A program made the translations under genes and the position numbers. Source: Planctomycetota bacterium (GTDB taxonomy: Bacteria; Planctomycetota; Phycisphaerae; Phycisphaerales; SM1A02). Taken from it: 64,000 nt of DNA. The stretch spans positions 1 through 64,000 of the forward strand of contig JAAERN010000032.1 of NCBI GenBank assembly GCA_024230295.1, written 5' to 3'. Shown here in pieces: positions 36,327-44,646 of the stretch; the first letter of the stretch is position 1, and each line of letters begins with the position of its first letter. The notes beneath the pieces are model-generated. The model did not search any database. It had not been told where the DNA came from and saw nothing but the letters and a program-made list of their open reading frames with translations.

Positions 36327-37091
36327 ATGGACTCCATGCTTGCACTTGATTTGCAACAGTTGCTGTCTCTGCACCCCTCGTGTGGCAGTCCGGCTATGAT
36401 CGGCCGCGCCATGCTCGAGGAGGCTCGGGCACTATTCACGAGTCGGCCGCGGCCCGCGGTCCCGGAGTGCCAAGCGGCCGTGCAGTCGGTATCAACCCAG
36501 AGTGACGAGGCCCTGCTGGAGGCTCATCTTGCAGGCGACGAGGAGGCGTTTTCAACGCTCGTCGGTCGGTATGTGTCCGAGCTGGTGCCGTATCTCGCCC
36601 GAGTTACCGGGTCGCGGACAACTGCAGATGACATTTTTCAAGAAGCTTTTCTGCAGGTCCACCAGTCAGCCCACACCTTTGACCTCTCACGACGGTTTAA
36701 GCCGTGGCTCTACACCATCGCAGTCAACAAGGCCCGTGATTGGCATCGTCGTCAATCGCGTCGCCGCGCCGTGTCCTTGTCCACGCCAATCGGTAGCGAT
36801 GGCGACGGGGCAGGCGTCATCGATCTTCTTGAGGGAGATTCGGTTCCTCCGACCGAGGCTCTTGAGCAGGAGGAGTTGGCCATTCGCGTTCGATCGGCAG
36901 TTGATGACATGCCGGAACACCTTCGGGAGATCATTCTGCTGAGTTACTTCCAGAAAATGAGTTACAACCAGATTGCGGAAACGCTGCAGATTCCACTCGG
37001 CACCGTCAAGAGCAGGCTGCATGCCGCAGTGGCATCGTTCTCCCGCGCGTGGGCCCCGGCCGAACAGGCTGGGGAGGGAGACGACCAATGA
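36327..37091 (+). CDS. ECF-type RNA polymerase sigma factor
   Basis: A 254-residue sigma-70 family factor of the extracytoplasmic function type. Region 2 spans about 73-140 (DEEAFSTLVGRYV to PWLYTIAVNKARDWHR), and region 4 spans about 185-235 (LREIILLSYFQKMSYNQIAETL, PLGTVKSRLH). The N-terminal 55 residues are an extra, uncharacterised extension. Several starts are possible (36321, 36327, 36336); I chose 36327 after GGGGGT. Its TGA overlaps the ATG of the next gene (ATGA), which looks like its membrane anti-sigma. Targets unknown; the divergent hpnH is an obvious candidate. Confidence 0.85.
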   Translation: MDSMLALDLQQLLSLHPSCGSPAMIGRAMLEEARALFTSRPRPAVPECQAAVQSVSTQSDEALLEAHLAGDEEAFSTLVGRYVSELVPYLARVTGSRTTADDIFQEAFLQVHQSAHTFDLSRRFKPWLYTIAVNKARDWHRRQSRRRAVSLSTPIGSDGDGAGVIDLLEGDSVPPTEALEQEELAIRVRSAVDDMPEHLREIILLSYFQKMSYNQIAETLQIPLGTVKSRLHAAVASFSRAWAPAEQAGEGDDQ

Positions 37092-38008
37092 CCGATCAAC
37101 ACGACTCCCTTCCGAAGATGTCCGCCGCCGACGCCGAGGTCTTGGACCATTTGGCCAACGAGGGATTTGATGCTTCGAAGTTGGCGGATCTTGATGGCGA
37201 GCAACTTGCTCGCGGCGAAGCCGCATCGAATCTTCTTTCTCTTCTTGAGGCATATCCAACAGAGGTGCCAAGCGACGAAGAACAACAGACGCTTGTCGAC
37301 GCGACGATGGCGAGGATTCGCCGTGCCGAGGACAACCGCCGCGACCGTATGAAGATGGACAACCATCCTGTCATGCTCGGTCGCGGCCTTCGTTTTAGGA
37401 TTGCTGAGGCGTTGGCGCTGGCCGCCGTGCTCGCCATGGCGACCGCGACGATCTGGTCATTCGGAACAATGGCCGGTGAGCGATCGCTTTCGATTCGCAC
37501 TCGCCAGAATCTGGGCGAAATCCACGCAGGCTTGTCTGCGTTCCAGGGCTCCACAGGCACAATGCCTGTACAAGATGTATCCACTCCGGTTGGCAATCTG
37601 TTGCAGAACGGCTCTGCCAAGACGCTCGATATCGAGAGCGTGGCGGACGGAACATTCTGTGAGACTAAGTATTTGAGGAATCCCCGCCGGCCGGGGATCG
37701 GCGGCAATGGATTCTCGTTCGCGGTCTTCTCTGCCGGTGACGCCCGCCACATTAGCCATGCTGATGTGATTCTGGTCGGTGACCGAAATCCTGCCTTGGC
37801 GGGAATGCTGGCGGGCAAGTCCTACGGTGAAGCCATGGCCGATTCGGTCTGGAACCTCCGTCTCGTGAATCGCCCCAGCGTGCTCTTCAGCGATGGAAGT
37901 TGTCGCGATCTGGAATCACACGATCACGCTGGCGACGGGATCTGGCAGGTCGATCGGTCAAATACGGCTCCAACTGCGGCTCCGATCGAGATTTTCCTAG
38001 CTCATTGA
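37088..38008 (+). CDS. Single-span membrane protein, putative anti-sigma factor
   Basis: A 306-residue protein with an acidic cytoplasmic part (1-100), one membrane helix (about 104-128) and an outside part of about 175 residues. Coupling to an ECF sigma gene by an ATGA overlap is the main reason to call it an anti-sigma; no zinc motif HxxxCxxC is present. The outer part ends with SVLFSDGSCRDLES, which resembles the H-X9-DG pilin-like domain of planctomycete DUF1559 proteins. It could sense the envelope and be cut by a protease such as the site-2 protease nearby. Confidence 0.65.
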   Translation: MTDQHDSLPKMSAADAEVLDHLANEGFDASKLADLDGEQLARGEAASNLLSLLEAYPTEVPSDEEQQTLVDATMARIRRAEDNRRDRMKMDNHPVMLGRGLRFRIAEALALAAVLAMATATIWSFGTMAGERSLSIRTRQNLGEIHAGLSAFQGSTGTMPVQDVSTPVGNLLQNGSAKTLDIESVADGTFCETKYLRNPRRPGIGGNGFSFAVFSAGDARHISHADVILVGDRNPALAGMLAGKSYGEAMADSVWNLRLVNRPSVLFSDGSCRDLESHDHAGDGIWQVDRSNTAPTAAPIEIFLAH

Positions 38009-38033
38009 TCGCGATTCTGCCTGCTGATCTTCG

Positions 38034-38063
38034 GAAGGCATCCTCGATGCCGGTGGGGCCTTC
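38034..38063 (+). promoter_or_regulatory. Leader with two mutually exclusive hairpins upstream of rpmI
   Basis: GGCATC-CTC-GATGCC (38037-38051) forms one hairpin; GAAGGC (38034-38039) can instead pair with GCCTTC (38058-38063). The two share the GGC at 38037-38039. The element ends about 57 bases before the bL35 start and may be an L20-type autoregulatory leader. Confidence 0.4.
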
Positions 38064-38119
38064 TGCTACACTTCCCGGCTCGCCCGACTGGGCCGAGAAG
38101 CCTCAGGAGCCGAATGCCG

Positions 38120-38368
38120 ATGCCGAAGAACAAGCCAAACAAGGGACTCCTCAAGCGAATCCGGATTACCAAATCTGGTCGCGTGAAGTCCAAGCCTGCC
38201 TTCGGTCGGCATCTCCGCAGTCACAAGTCTGGTGACACGATGCGTTCCTACCGCAAATCGAACTATGCCAGTTCGGCCGATGTCGGTCGCGCAGCTCGGA
38301 TGCTGCATCGCCGCATTGTTTCTGCCGACTCGTCCAAGAAGGACACGACAGAAAAATCTGGCGACTGA
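38120..38368 (+). CDS. rpmI: 50S ribosomal protein bL35
   Basis: bL35 is a small basic protein of the large ribosomal subunit. The 82-residue protein begins MPKNKPNKGLLKRIRIT and contains the family segment AFGRHLRSHKSG. An ATG two codons upstream (38114) is also in frame; AGGAG at 38105-38109 is 4 bases from it and 10 from 38120, and the family N-terminus favours 38120. It precedes rplT as in most bacteria, but infC, which usually comes first, is not here. The acidic C-terminal tail (about 15 residues) is an addition. Confidence 0.9.
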   Translation: MPKNKPNKGLLKRIRITKSGRVKSKPAFGRHLRSHKSGDTMRSYRKSNYASSADVGRAARMLHRRIVSADSSKKDTTEKSGD

Positions 38369-38445
38369 TCTATTGACCATCCATCCGTACTCGGGTGAAG
38401 CGGCCGGACTTCCCGGTCCCCCGACTCGGCTCAGGAGTATTGCCC

Positions 38446-38820
38446 ATGCCACGCGTTCGAAAAGGTTCGGCTACCGTCAAGGCCCGCAAGCGGATTCTCC
38501 GCGCTGCTCGCGGATACTGGGGCACCAAACATCGCCATAAGCAGCAGGCCAAGGTCGCGCTCATTCGCGCCGGCCAGTACGCCTACCGCGATCGTCGTAA
38601 TCGTCGCCGCGATTTCCGCCGCCTTTGGATCACTCGTGTTTCGGCGGCATGCCGCATGCGTGGTACTCGATACAGCCGGTTCATGAACGGGCTCTCCAAG
38701 GCTGGCATCAGTCTCAATCGAAAGATGCTCAGCCAGATCGCGATCGAGGATCCCGCGACGTTTGACCTGCTGGTCGAGCGTTCGGAAGCATCGACGACTG
38801 CCTGTAAGGCATCAGCCTGA
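38446..38820 (+). CDS. rplT: 50S ribosomal protein bL20
   Basis: bL20 is an early-assembly protein that binds 23S rRNA domain II and, in several bacteria, represses its own operon. The 124-residue protein has the family N-terminus MPRVRKGSATVKARKRIL, RGYWGTKHRHKQQAK and the C-terminal FMNGLSKAGISLNRKMLS. AGGAG lies 8 bases before the ATG. pheS, often next, is absent; a methyltransferase follows instead, starting 10 bases later. Confidence 0.95.
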   Translation: MPRVRKGSATVKARKRILRAARGYWGTKHRHKQQAKVALIRAGQYAYRDRRNRRRDFRRLWITRVSAACRMRGTRYSRFMNGLSKAGISLNRKMLSQIAIEDPATFDLLVERSEASTTACKASA

Positions 38821-38830
38821 CTCCGCTGTC

Positions 38831-39454
38831 GTGGCACGTTTCCTTATAGAGGCTCTTCGTCGACGCAAGGAAGTCGGTGCTGTTGCGGCATCTGGTCGCC
38901 ATCTCGCCAAAGCGATTACAAGAACGGTGGGGGGCAAGGGTCAATCCGAGCGTGTTCTTGAGGTAGGTGCTGGTACGGGGGCCTTCACGAATCAGATTCT
39001 CGATCGTCTCGGACCCGGCGGCAAGGCTGACATTGTCGAACTGAATCCTCGGTTTTGCGAGAAACTCCGGAGCGATATCGTCGGTCCGTGGAGCGATGCC
39101 AACAGGGACCGCTCTGCCAGAGTGATCGAATCGTGTATTGAGGACGCCGATTTGGATCGTTCCTATACCACGATCGTGTGCGGGCTTCCGTTCAACTCCT
39201 TTCCGCCTGACGTGGCCGATCGGATTCTTCAGCAGCTCGTCAGCCTGCTCGCGCCCGGCGGCACGCTCGCCTTCTTCGAGTATGCAGGCTTCCCTTCGCT
39301 GCGGTGCGTAGTGCCCGGCCCATGGAGGAGCGGCGCTCGCGAGCACCGAAGATGCCTTCACGACCTGTCCTCTTCGATGAGGCAGGAGCGGACATTCATC
39401 TTCCGTAATATCCTTCCGGCGTGGGCCGTCTTTCTCCGCGCCCAAGGAGCCTGA
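38831..39454 (+). CDS. SAM-dependent methyltransferase, lipid N-methyltransferase-like
   Basis: A 207-residue class I methyltransferase. Motif I is VLEVGAGTGAFT; the acidic loop VELNPRFCEKL and the post-motif FNSFPPDVADRIL are visible. The opening FLIEALRRRKEVGAVAASGRHLAKAI matches the small phosphatidylethanolamine N-methyltransferase (PmtA) and KsgA-like group; the two are hard to separate by eye, though the length favours the lipid enzyme. The start is GTG 38831, 10 bases after rplT; the longer frame overlaps rplT and is rejected. Confidence 0.75.
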   Translation: MARFLIEALRRRKEVGAVAASGRHLAKAITRTVGGKGQSERVLEVGAGTGAFTNQILDRLGPGGKADIVELNPRFCEKLRSDIVGPWSDANRDRSARVIESCIEDADLDRSYTTIVCGLPFNSFPPDVADRILQQLVSLLAPGGTLAFFEYAGFPSLRCVVPGPWRSGAREHRRCLHDLSSSMRQERTFIFRNILPAWAVFLRAQGA

Positions 39455-39460
39455 ATCCCA

Positions 39461-40672
39461 ATGAGTGATCCTGCTTTTCTCGAGGAACTGCATGAGCGGC
39501 AGCGGGCGTTCGATGCGCTTGAGCCCGAGTGCGAGATGACGATTCGCGATCCGGAGCTTGGAGTCGAAGGCCATGTCATCGTGTGGTCGACCCTCGCTGT
39601 TAAGGATGGTCCGCTTGGTCGTGTTGGCAAGGGTGGCACCCGTATCACGCCAACCGTGACCAAGGACGAGATCATGCGACTCGCCCGGACGCAGACGCTC
39701 AAGAACGCTGCGGCGGGCCTGGCAACGGGCGGCGCCAAGTCAGGCATGCGAGCCGATCCGAAGGCCGACGGGTTTGAGCGGGCGTACCGCCGATTCGCCA
39801 AACTTGCCTGGCCCGCGCACTATGACAATGGTGGTCTCTGGGGCGGGCTCGGGTACGACCTTGGCGGTGATCCACAGCATTGCCAGTGGGCGATGGACGA
39901 ACTTGGTACGACGCGGTGTTTTACGGGGAAGCCTGTGGAGCAGGGCGGAACCGACTATGACGTCGAGGGCGTCGCAGGGCTCGGTGTTTCAGTTGCTGCG
40001 GCAACATGGCTGGATGCTTCGGCAGGCGGCGTCGCTGGCAAGACAGCCGCCGTGCAGGGCATCGGCGCGATGGGCGGAGCCGTGTGCCGATACTTCACCA
40101 AACTCGGTGGTTGTGTAACAACGATCGCAGATCCGAGAATCGATGGTGCATGGCGGCTGCACGGGCCTCTCTCGGGCGCAATGCTCGATGCGATCGCTGA
40201 AATGGATTTCCACACGACGCGCGAGCATCTACTCAACGAAGGTCACCAACAGATGCCGATGGATGATGTGCTCTGGGAGGATGTCGATGTACTCATCCCA
40301 TGCGCTGTGCAGGATGTAATTGACACCGACAATCAGTCACGCATTCGCGCCGGTGTAGTCGTCGAAGGCGCGAATAATCCCTGCACCATGCCGGCGCGGC
40401 ATGCGCTTCATAATCGTGGCGTTCCGGTCGTCCCCGACTTCATCGCGAACCCCGGAGGCGCCATTGCAGCGAGTGTCGAGATGACGTCCGATGTGAGTGA
40501 CGAGGAGAATGCGAGGACCCGCGCCAAGGTCGATGAGGCCAAGAATGCGACGCGGTCAATGGTCGCCGAGAATGTTCGCGAAGTCCTGGCACTCGCAGAT
40601 CTGCACGAGGCGCCACTCGTAGATGCCGCGGCACTGCTGGCCCTGCGGCGTATTTTCTCGTTCACCGCGTGA
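39461..40672 (+). CDS. Glu/Leu/Phe/Val-type amino acid dehydrogenase
   Basis: A 403-residue NAD(P)-dependent oxidative deaminase of the amino acid dehydrogenase superfamily. The two active-site lysines are in LKNAAAGLATGGAKSGM (K81 and K93), and the Rossmann motif is VQGIGAMGGAV. The KNAAAG pattern favours leucine/phenylalanine dehydrogenase over glutamate dehydrogenase. It starts 6 bases after the methyltransferase and its TGA overlaps the ATG of the threonine dehydratase, so the pair may handle amino acid deamination together. Confidence 0.9.
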   Translation: MSDPAFLEELHERQRAFDALEPECEMTIRDPELGVEGHVIVWSTLAVKDGPLGRVGKGGTRITPTVTKDEIMRLARTQTLKNAAAGLATGGAKSGMRADPKADGFERAYRRFAKLAWPAHYDNGGLWGGLGYDLGGDPQHCQWAMDELGTTRCFTGKPVEQGGTDYDVEGVAGLGVSVAAATWLDASAGGVAGKTAAVQGIGAMGGAVCRYFTKLGGCVTTIADPRIDGAWRLHGPLSGAMLDAIAEMDFHTTREHLLNEGHQQMPMDDVLWEDVDVLIPCAVQDVIDTDNQSRIRAGVVVEGANNPCTMPARHALHNRGVPVVPDFIANPGGAIAASVEMTSDVSDEENARTRAKVDEAKNATRSMVAENVREVLALADLHEAPLVDAAALLALRRIFSFTA

Positions 40673-41601
40673 TGGTGTCCCGGCCGACATTCGAGGACAT
40701 TTGCACTGCGCATAGACGCATTCAGGGTGCCGTCCATCGAACGCCGGTAATGACATGCGCCACACTTGACAAGATGTCCGGTCGGCGACTCTTCTTCAAA
40801 TGCGAGCAGTTTCAGCGGGTGGGGGCCTTCAAGTTTCGCGGCGCGAGCAATGTTGTCCTCGGCTTGTCTGCCGAGGATGCCTCGCGAGGCGTCTGCACAC
40901 ACTCAAGTGGTAATCATGCCCAAGCACTTGCGCGGGCGGCAAGATCGCGAGGGATTCCGTCTTGGATCGTGATGCCAACGAACGCTCCAGCGGTCAAACG
41001 AGCCGCCGTCGAAGGCTACGGTGCCACAATCGTTGAGTGCGAGCCGACGCTTGAGGCGAGGGAGACGACTGCTGCGAATGTCATCGATCGCACTGGAGCA
41101 CTCTTTGTCCATCCATACGACGACGACCGGATCATCGCCGGACAGGGAACTGCGGCGAAGGAACTCATTGAGGATGTCAGTGAACTGGACGCTGTGATGG
41201 CGCCGGTTGGCGGCGGGGGGCTGATGTCCGGAACGTGCATCACAACTCGTGCAATGCTTCCGGAAGCTCTACTTCTGGGAGCGGAGCCCAGCGGCGCTGA
41301 TGACGCGGCGCAGTCGCTGTCCGCCGGCACGCTCATCCCGCAGACCGCCCCCAACACAATTTGTGACGGGCTGCTCACAAGCCTGAGCGAGCGGACCTTC
41401 TCGATTCTGCGCGATCACCTCAAGACAATCGTCACCGTGACAGACGACGAAGTCCGTGCGGCACGAACACTGCTTCTGGAGCGGGCAAAACTCTGGGTCG
41501 AACCCAGCAGCGCGACGGTGCTGGCTGCCATGCTTAAGGACACCTGCCCGATTCCAATGGGCGCACACGTAGGCCTCATCCTCTCTGGCGGCAACGTCTG
41601 A
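40672..41601 (+). CDS. Threonine/serine dehydratase (PLP fold type II)
   Basis: A 309-residue PLP enzyme of the threonine dehydratase/serine racemase family, which turns threonine or serine into an oxoacid and ammonia. The PLP lysine is in AFKFRGA (K54), the phosphate loop is VGGGGLMSG, and the SSGNHAQALA segment is conserved. There is no C-terminal ACT regulatory domain, so it is the catabolic or racemase type rather than biosynthetic IlvA. ATG 40672 overlaps the previous TGA by one base. Confidence 0.9.
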   Translation: MVSRPTFEDICTAHRRIQGAVHRTPVMTCATLDKMSGRRLFFKCEQFQRVGAFKFRGASNVVLGLSAEDASRGVCTHSSGNHAQALARAARSRGIPSWIVMPTNAPAVKRAAVEGYGATIVECEPTLEARETTAANVIDRTGALFVHPYDDDRIIAGQGTAAKELIEDVSELDAVMAPVGGGGLMSGTCITTRAMLPEALLLGAEPSGADDAAQSLSAGTLIPQTAPNTICDGLLTSLSERTFSILRDHLKTIVTVTDDEVRAARTLLLERAKLWVEPSSATVLAAMLKDTCPIPMGAHVGLILSGGNV

Positions 41602-41617
41602 CCCGCCGGGCCGGAGG

Positions 41618-42725
41618 CTAACCCTTGGCGGCGCGGCGGCGTTTGAGTTCGGCGTCGATGAAGCCGTCGAGGTCGCCGTCGAGCGTAGTTTGCGGGTTGC
41701 CGACCTCGTGCCCGGTACGGTGATCTTTCACGCGGTTGTCGTAAATGACGTACGAGCGGATCTGGGAACCCCAGCCTCGATCGACCTTGCCCCCTGTGGC
41801 AGCATCGAGTTCGACTTGGCGGCGCTCCTCCTCGAGCTGATCGAGCTTTGCCTTGAGGATGCGCATCGCCTGTTTGCGATTCTGCAACTGCGCCTTATGT
41901 GTGGAACTCACGACCATGATGCCGGTCGGTTTGTGGACGATTCGCACGGCTGATGCGACCTTGTTGACGTTCTGTCCGCCCGGCCCAGATGATCGGGCAT
42001 AGGTCGTCAAGTCGATGTCCTTGTCGTCGATCTCGATTTCTTCGTCATCAAACTCGGGAGTGACGTCGATGGTGCAGAAACTTGTCTGTCGCTTTCCCTG
42101 ACTGTTGAATGGACTGACGCGGGCGAGTCGGTGGGTACCTCGCTCGCAGGACATATATCCATAGGCCAGCGGGCCCTTGATGTGGTAAGTCACGCTGCTA
42201 ATACCGACTTCGCTGCCATGGACGAGGGCCAGCTGCTCGACTTTCCAGCCCTGCTTCTCCCACCACGATATGTACATGCGGTCGAGCATGGTGGCCCAAT
42301 CGTCCGCATCGTTGCCACCGTCACCTGCCTGAATTGATACAAAGCAGTCGCGGTGGTCATGCTTGCCCGAGAGCAGCGATTGCAACTCGACCCGCTCCAT
42401 ACGTGTGTTGAGTTGGAAGAGCGTCTCGTCGGCTTCGGTGAGCAGATCGTGGTCACTGGCTTCTTTTGCGAGTTCATACCCAACCTGCGCGTCTTCAAAA
42501 GACTCGATGACGCCCTCGAGACCCTCGGTCTGGGCCTTGAGGAGGCGGTATTCGTTGATCACCTTCTGGGCGGCCTCCTGGTTGTTCCAGAAGTCCCCAC
42601 CACTCATCTCATCCTGCAGCGATGTCCGCCGCTCAACCTTGGCGTCGTAGTCAAAGAGAGTCGCGGATGGTCAAGATCCGCGCCTCAAGATCGTCGATCA
42701 CAGGTTGGTGGGCGTCGTAGTGCAT
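41618..42725 (-). CDS. prfB: Peptide chain release factor 2 with programmed +1 frameshift
   Basis: RF2 ends translation at UGA and UAA. The full product is about 368 residues: 24 codons from ATG 42725 to CTT TGA, then a +1 shift into the 344-codon main frame. Without the shift the N-terminal domain would be missing (the main frame's first ATG is 42607). The joined sequence reads DSL then DYDAKVERR, the normal RF2 junction. Further signatures are the RF2 anticodon-like [11 protein letters not shown] and the catalytic GGQ in [11 protein letters not shown]. The frameshift allows RF2 to adjust its own synthesis. A sole GGQ-class release factor gene is seen here; prfA is not in the window. Confidence 0.95.
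42650..42682 (-). promoter_or_regulatory. Programmed +1 frameshift site of prfB with upstream hairpin
   Basis: On the minus strand the slippery CTTTGAC occupies 42656-42650, as in most bacterial prfB genes. The usual Shine-Dalgarno-like stimulator just upstream is missing. In its place a perfect 7-bp hairpin (CGCGGAT/ATCCGCG, 42662-42682, 7-base loop) ends 5 bases before the slip site. Confidence 0.85.
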
Positions 42726-42859
42726 TGGCCGCGTAGGGTAACGGCCCATTTGATAGGCGGGTGGAGTTTGCGGTGGCGGCGTGAGGACGGCTTTCAGCGT
42801 ATCTTTGGCCTGTTCGATACGCTCCACTCATCAGGCCGCTATTGACGAGCAGGACAGCC

Positions 42860-44080
42860 ATGACCACGACCGCCGACCCACATATTTCTATCCGAGCCAC
42901 TGCGATTCAACCCTCTTCGACGCTGGCCATTACCGCCCGCGTTCGCGCCATGAAGGCTGATGGCCGCGACATCATCGGCTTTGGTGCCGGAGAGCCTGAC
43001 TTCACGACCCCGGACCCAGTCCGTGAGGCCGCCATTGAGGCGATTCGGGCGGGCATGACCCGCTATGTGCCGGTGCCGGGAATTCCTGAAGCTCGCAATG
43101 CTGTGGCCGAGAAGTTCCGAACCGAGAATTCAATCGACTGCGAACCCGATCAAATCATCATTTCCAATGGAGGCAAATTCAGCCTCTACCTGGCGATTCA
43201 GGCCATCATCGATCCTGGGGACGAGGTCATCATGCCGACACCGGCGTGGGTGTCCTACAAGCCAATGGTCGAACTGGCGGGCGGCACCATCGTCGAGATC
43301 CCCACGACTGCCGAGAGTGGTTTTCTCGCTGCACCGGAGGACTTCGCCGCCGCAATCACGCCGCGAACCCGCGCGGTCATCCTGAACAGCCCGAGCAATC
43401 CGTGCGGAACCATGTATGACCCCGATGCAATTCGTGCCATCTGCGATGTACTTTCGAAGCACGATCGCATCACGCTCATCAGTGACGAGATCTACGAGCG
43501 GCTCGTCTATCGCGGCCGCGAACATCTTTCTCCGGCGTCGCTTCCGTCTATGTCCGGCAAGACGATCACTATCAACGGGCTGAGCAAGGCCTTCGCGGCG
43601 ACAGGGTGGCGGATCGGATACACCTGTGCTCCGCTCCCGATCGTCAAGGCAATGTCCAAGTTGCAGAGTCAGATGACATCATCGGTGACAAGTTTCACGC
43701 TGCCCGCGTTGGTGACGGCGCTTCAGTCGTGCCAGAATGAAGTGGCTCGAATGCGAGCCGCATTCGAGAAGCGAGCGGGATTGATGGAACGCTTGGTGTC
43801 TGTATGGCCGGGCGTGACGTGCCCGCCGCCGATGGGCGCCTTTTACGTATTCCCCGATATCTCTGTGGCATTTGGTCGCACATCTGCTGGCGGGCGGGCG
43901 GTCGATGATGCCGGCTCCTTCGCCGAGGCCCTCCTCGAGGAGACAGGCGTCGCGGTAGTTCCAGGGGACGATTTCCTCGGATGCGGCCCCAACCACGTGC
44001 GGCTCTCCTTTGCGCTGGACGAGGCCTCCATCGAGGATGGATGCAGCCGAACCCACAAATGGTTGGACGCCCTGAGCTGA
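42860..44080 (+). CDS. Class I aminotransferase (aspartate aminotransferase-like)
   Basis: A 406-residue PLP aminotransferase of fold type I, subgroup I-gamma, which mostly holds aspartate/prephenate aminotransferases. The PLP lysine is in NGLSKAFAATGWRIGY, the aspartate that holds the pyridine nitrogen is in LISDEIYERLVY, and NSPSNPCGT is the substrate-binding segment. ATG 42860 follows AGGAC; a TTG upstream at 42842 is less likely. It is divergent from prfB with 134 bases between them. Confidence 0.92.
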   Translation: MTTTADPHISIRATAIQPSSTLAITARVRAMKADGRDIIGFGAGEPDFTTPDPVREAAIEAIRAGMTRYVPVPGIPEARNAVAEKFRTENSIDCEPDQIIISNGGKFSLYLAIQAIIDPGDEVIMPTPAWVSYKPMVELAGGTIVEIPTTAESGFLAAPEDFAAAITPRTRAVILNSPSNPCGTMYDPDAIRAICDVLSKHDRITLISDEIYERLVYRGREHLSPASLPSMSGKTITINGLSKAFAATGWRIGYTCAPLPIVKAMSKLQSQMTSSVTSFTLPALVTALQSCQNEVARMRAAFEKRAGLMERLVSVWPGVTCPPPMGAFYVFPDISVAFGRTSAGGRAVDDAGSFAEALLEETGVAVVPGDDFLGCGPNHVRLSFALDEASIEDGCSRTHKWLDALS

Positions 44081-44164
44081 AAAACAGCATTTCAGGAGTC
44101 TTATCGGTCCTTACGGGGGCGGGAGGTGGCATCGGAGGCCGGGGCCCTGTAGACTGCTCGATTC

Positions 44165-44187
44165 TCCGAAGGCGAGGTGCCTTCGGA
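44165..44187 (+). promoter_or_regulatory. Hairpin just upstream of rpsO
   Basis: TCCGAAGGC-GAGGT-GCCTTCGGA is a perfect 9-bp stem with a 5-base loop followed by TGTTTTG, ending 20 bases before the rpsO ATG. It could terminate transcripts from the aminotransferase gene or form part of an S15 autoregulatory leader. Confidence 0.5.
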
Positions 44188-44207
44188 TGTTTTGAACAGG
44201 ACCATCT

Positions 44208-44477
44208 ATGGCCCTCACGCTCAATCAGAAGACAGAGATCATCGGCGACTACCGCCGCGATGATGCTGACACCGGTTCCCCAGAAGTGCAGGTTGCGCTG
44301 CTGACCTCCCGTATTCAGGAGATCAACGAGCATCTGCAGTCGAACAAGAAGGATCATGCCGCTCGACTTGGCCTGGTCAAACTTGTCGGTAAACGGAACC
44401 GCTTGCTTCAGTACTTGTCGCGGATCAACCCCGCCGCCTATCGCGAACTCATCAAGCGACTCGGTCTTCGCAAGTAG
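44208..44477 (+). CDS. rpsO: 30S ribosomal protein uS15
   Basis: uS15 is an early-binding protein of the 30S platform and often represses its own mRNA. The 89-residue protein has the expected length and the family segments DTGSPEVQVALLTSRI and LVGKRNRLLQYLS. The order rpsO-pnp is conserved in many bacteria. A Shine-Dalgarno AGGA lies 6-10 bases before the ATG. Confidence 0.97.
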   Translation: MALTLNQKTEIIGDYRRDDADTGSPEVQVALLTSRIQEINEHLQSNKKDHAARLGLVKLVGKRNRLLQYLSRINPAAYRELIKRLGLRK

Positions 44478-44527
44478 GGGAGTAATCCCCACAGAACGGG
44501 TCCGGTGCCTCCAAGCAGGTGGCAGTG

Positions 44528-44558
44528 GACAGGCGCCAGTTGTGAACTGACCCCTGTC
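44528..44558 (+). promoter_or_regulatory. Two-step hairpin in the rpsO-pnp spacer
   Basis: GACAGG (44528-44533) pairs with CCTGTC (44553-44558), and inside it CAGTT (44537-44541) pairs with AACTG (44545-44549) around a 3-base loop. It lies about 90 bases before pnp. In E. coli the pnp leader hairpin is cut by RNase III and degraded by PNPase; this may be an analogue. A smaller GGGGA-GTAA-TCCCC hairpin sits at 44477-44490. Confidence 0.4.
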
Positions 44559-44646
44559 TTCTGCCTTCTGGGACCGGCGGGATCTGGACCCCAAACAAGT
44601 GGTGACATGCGCCCAAGATGCGCGGTCGCCACGGGAGTATTCAGAT

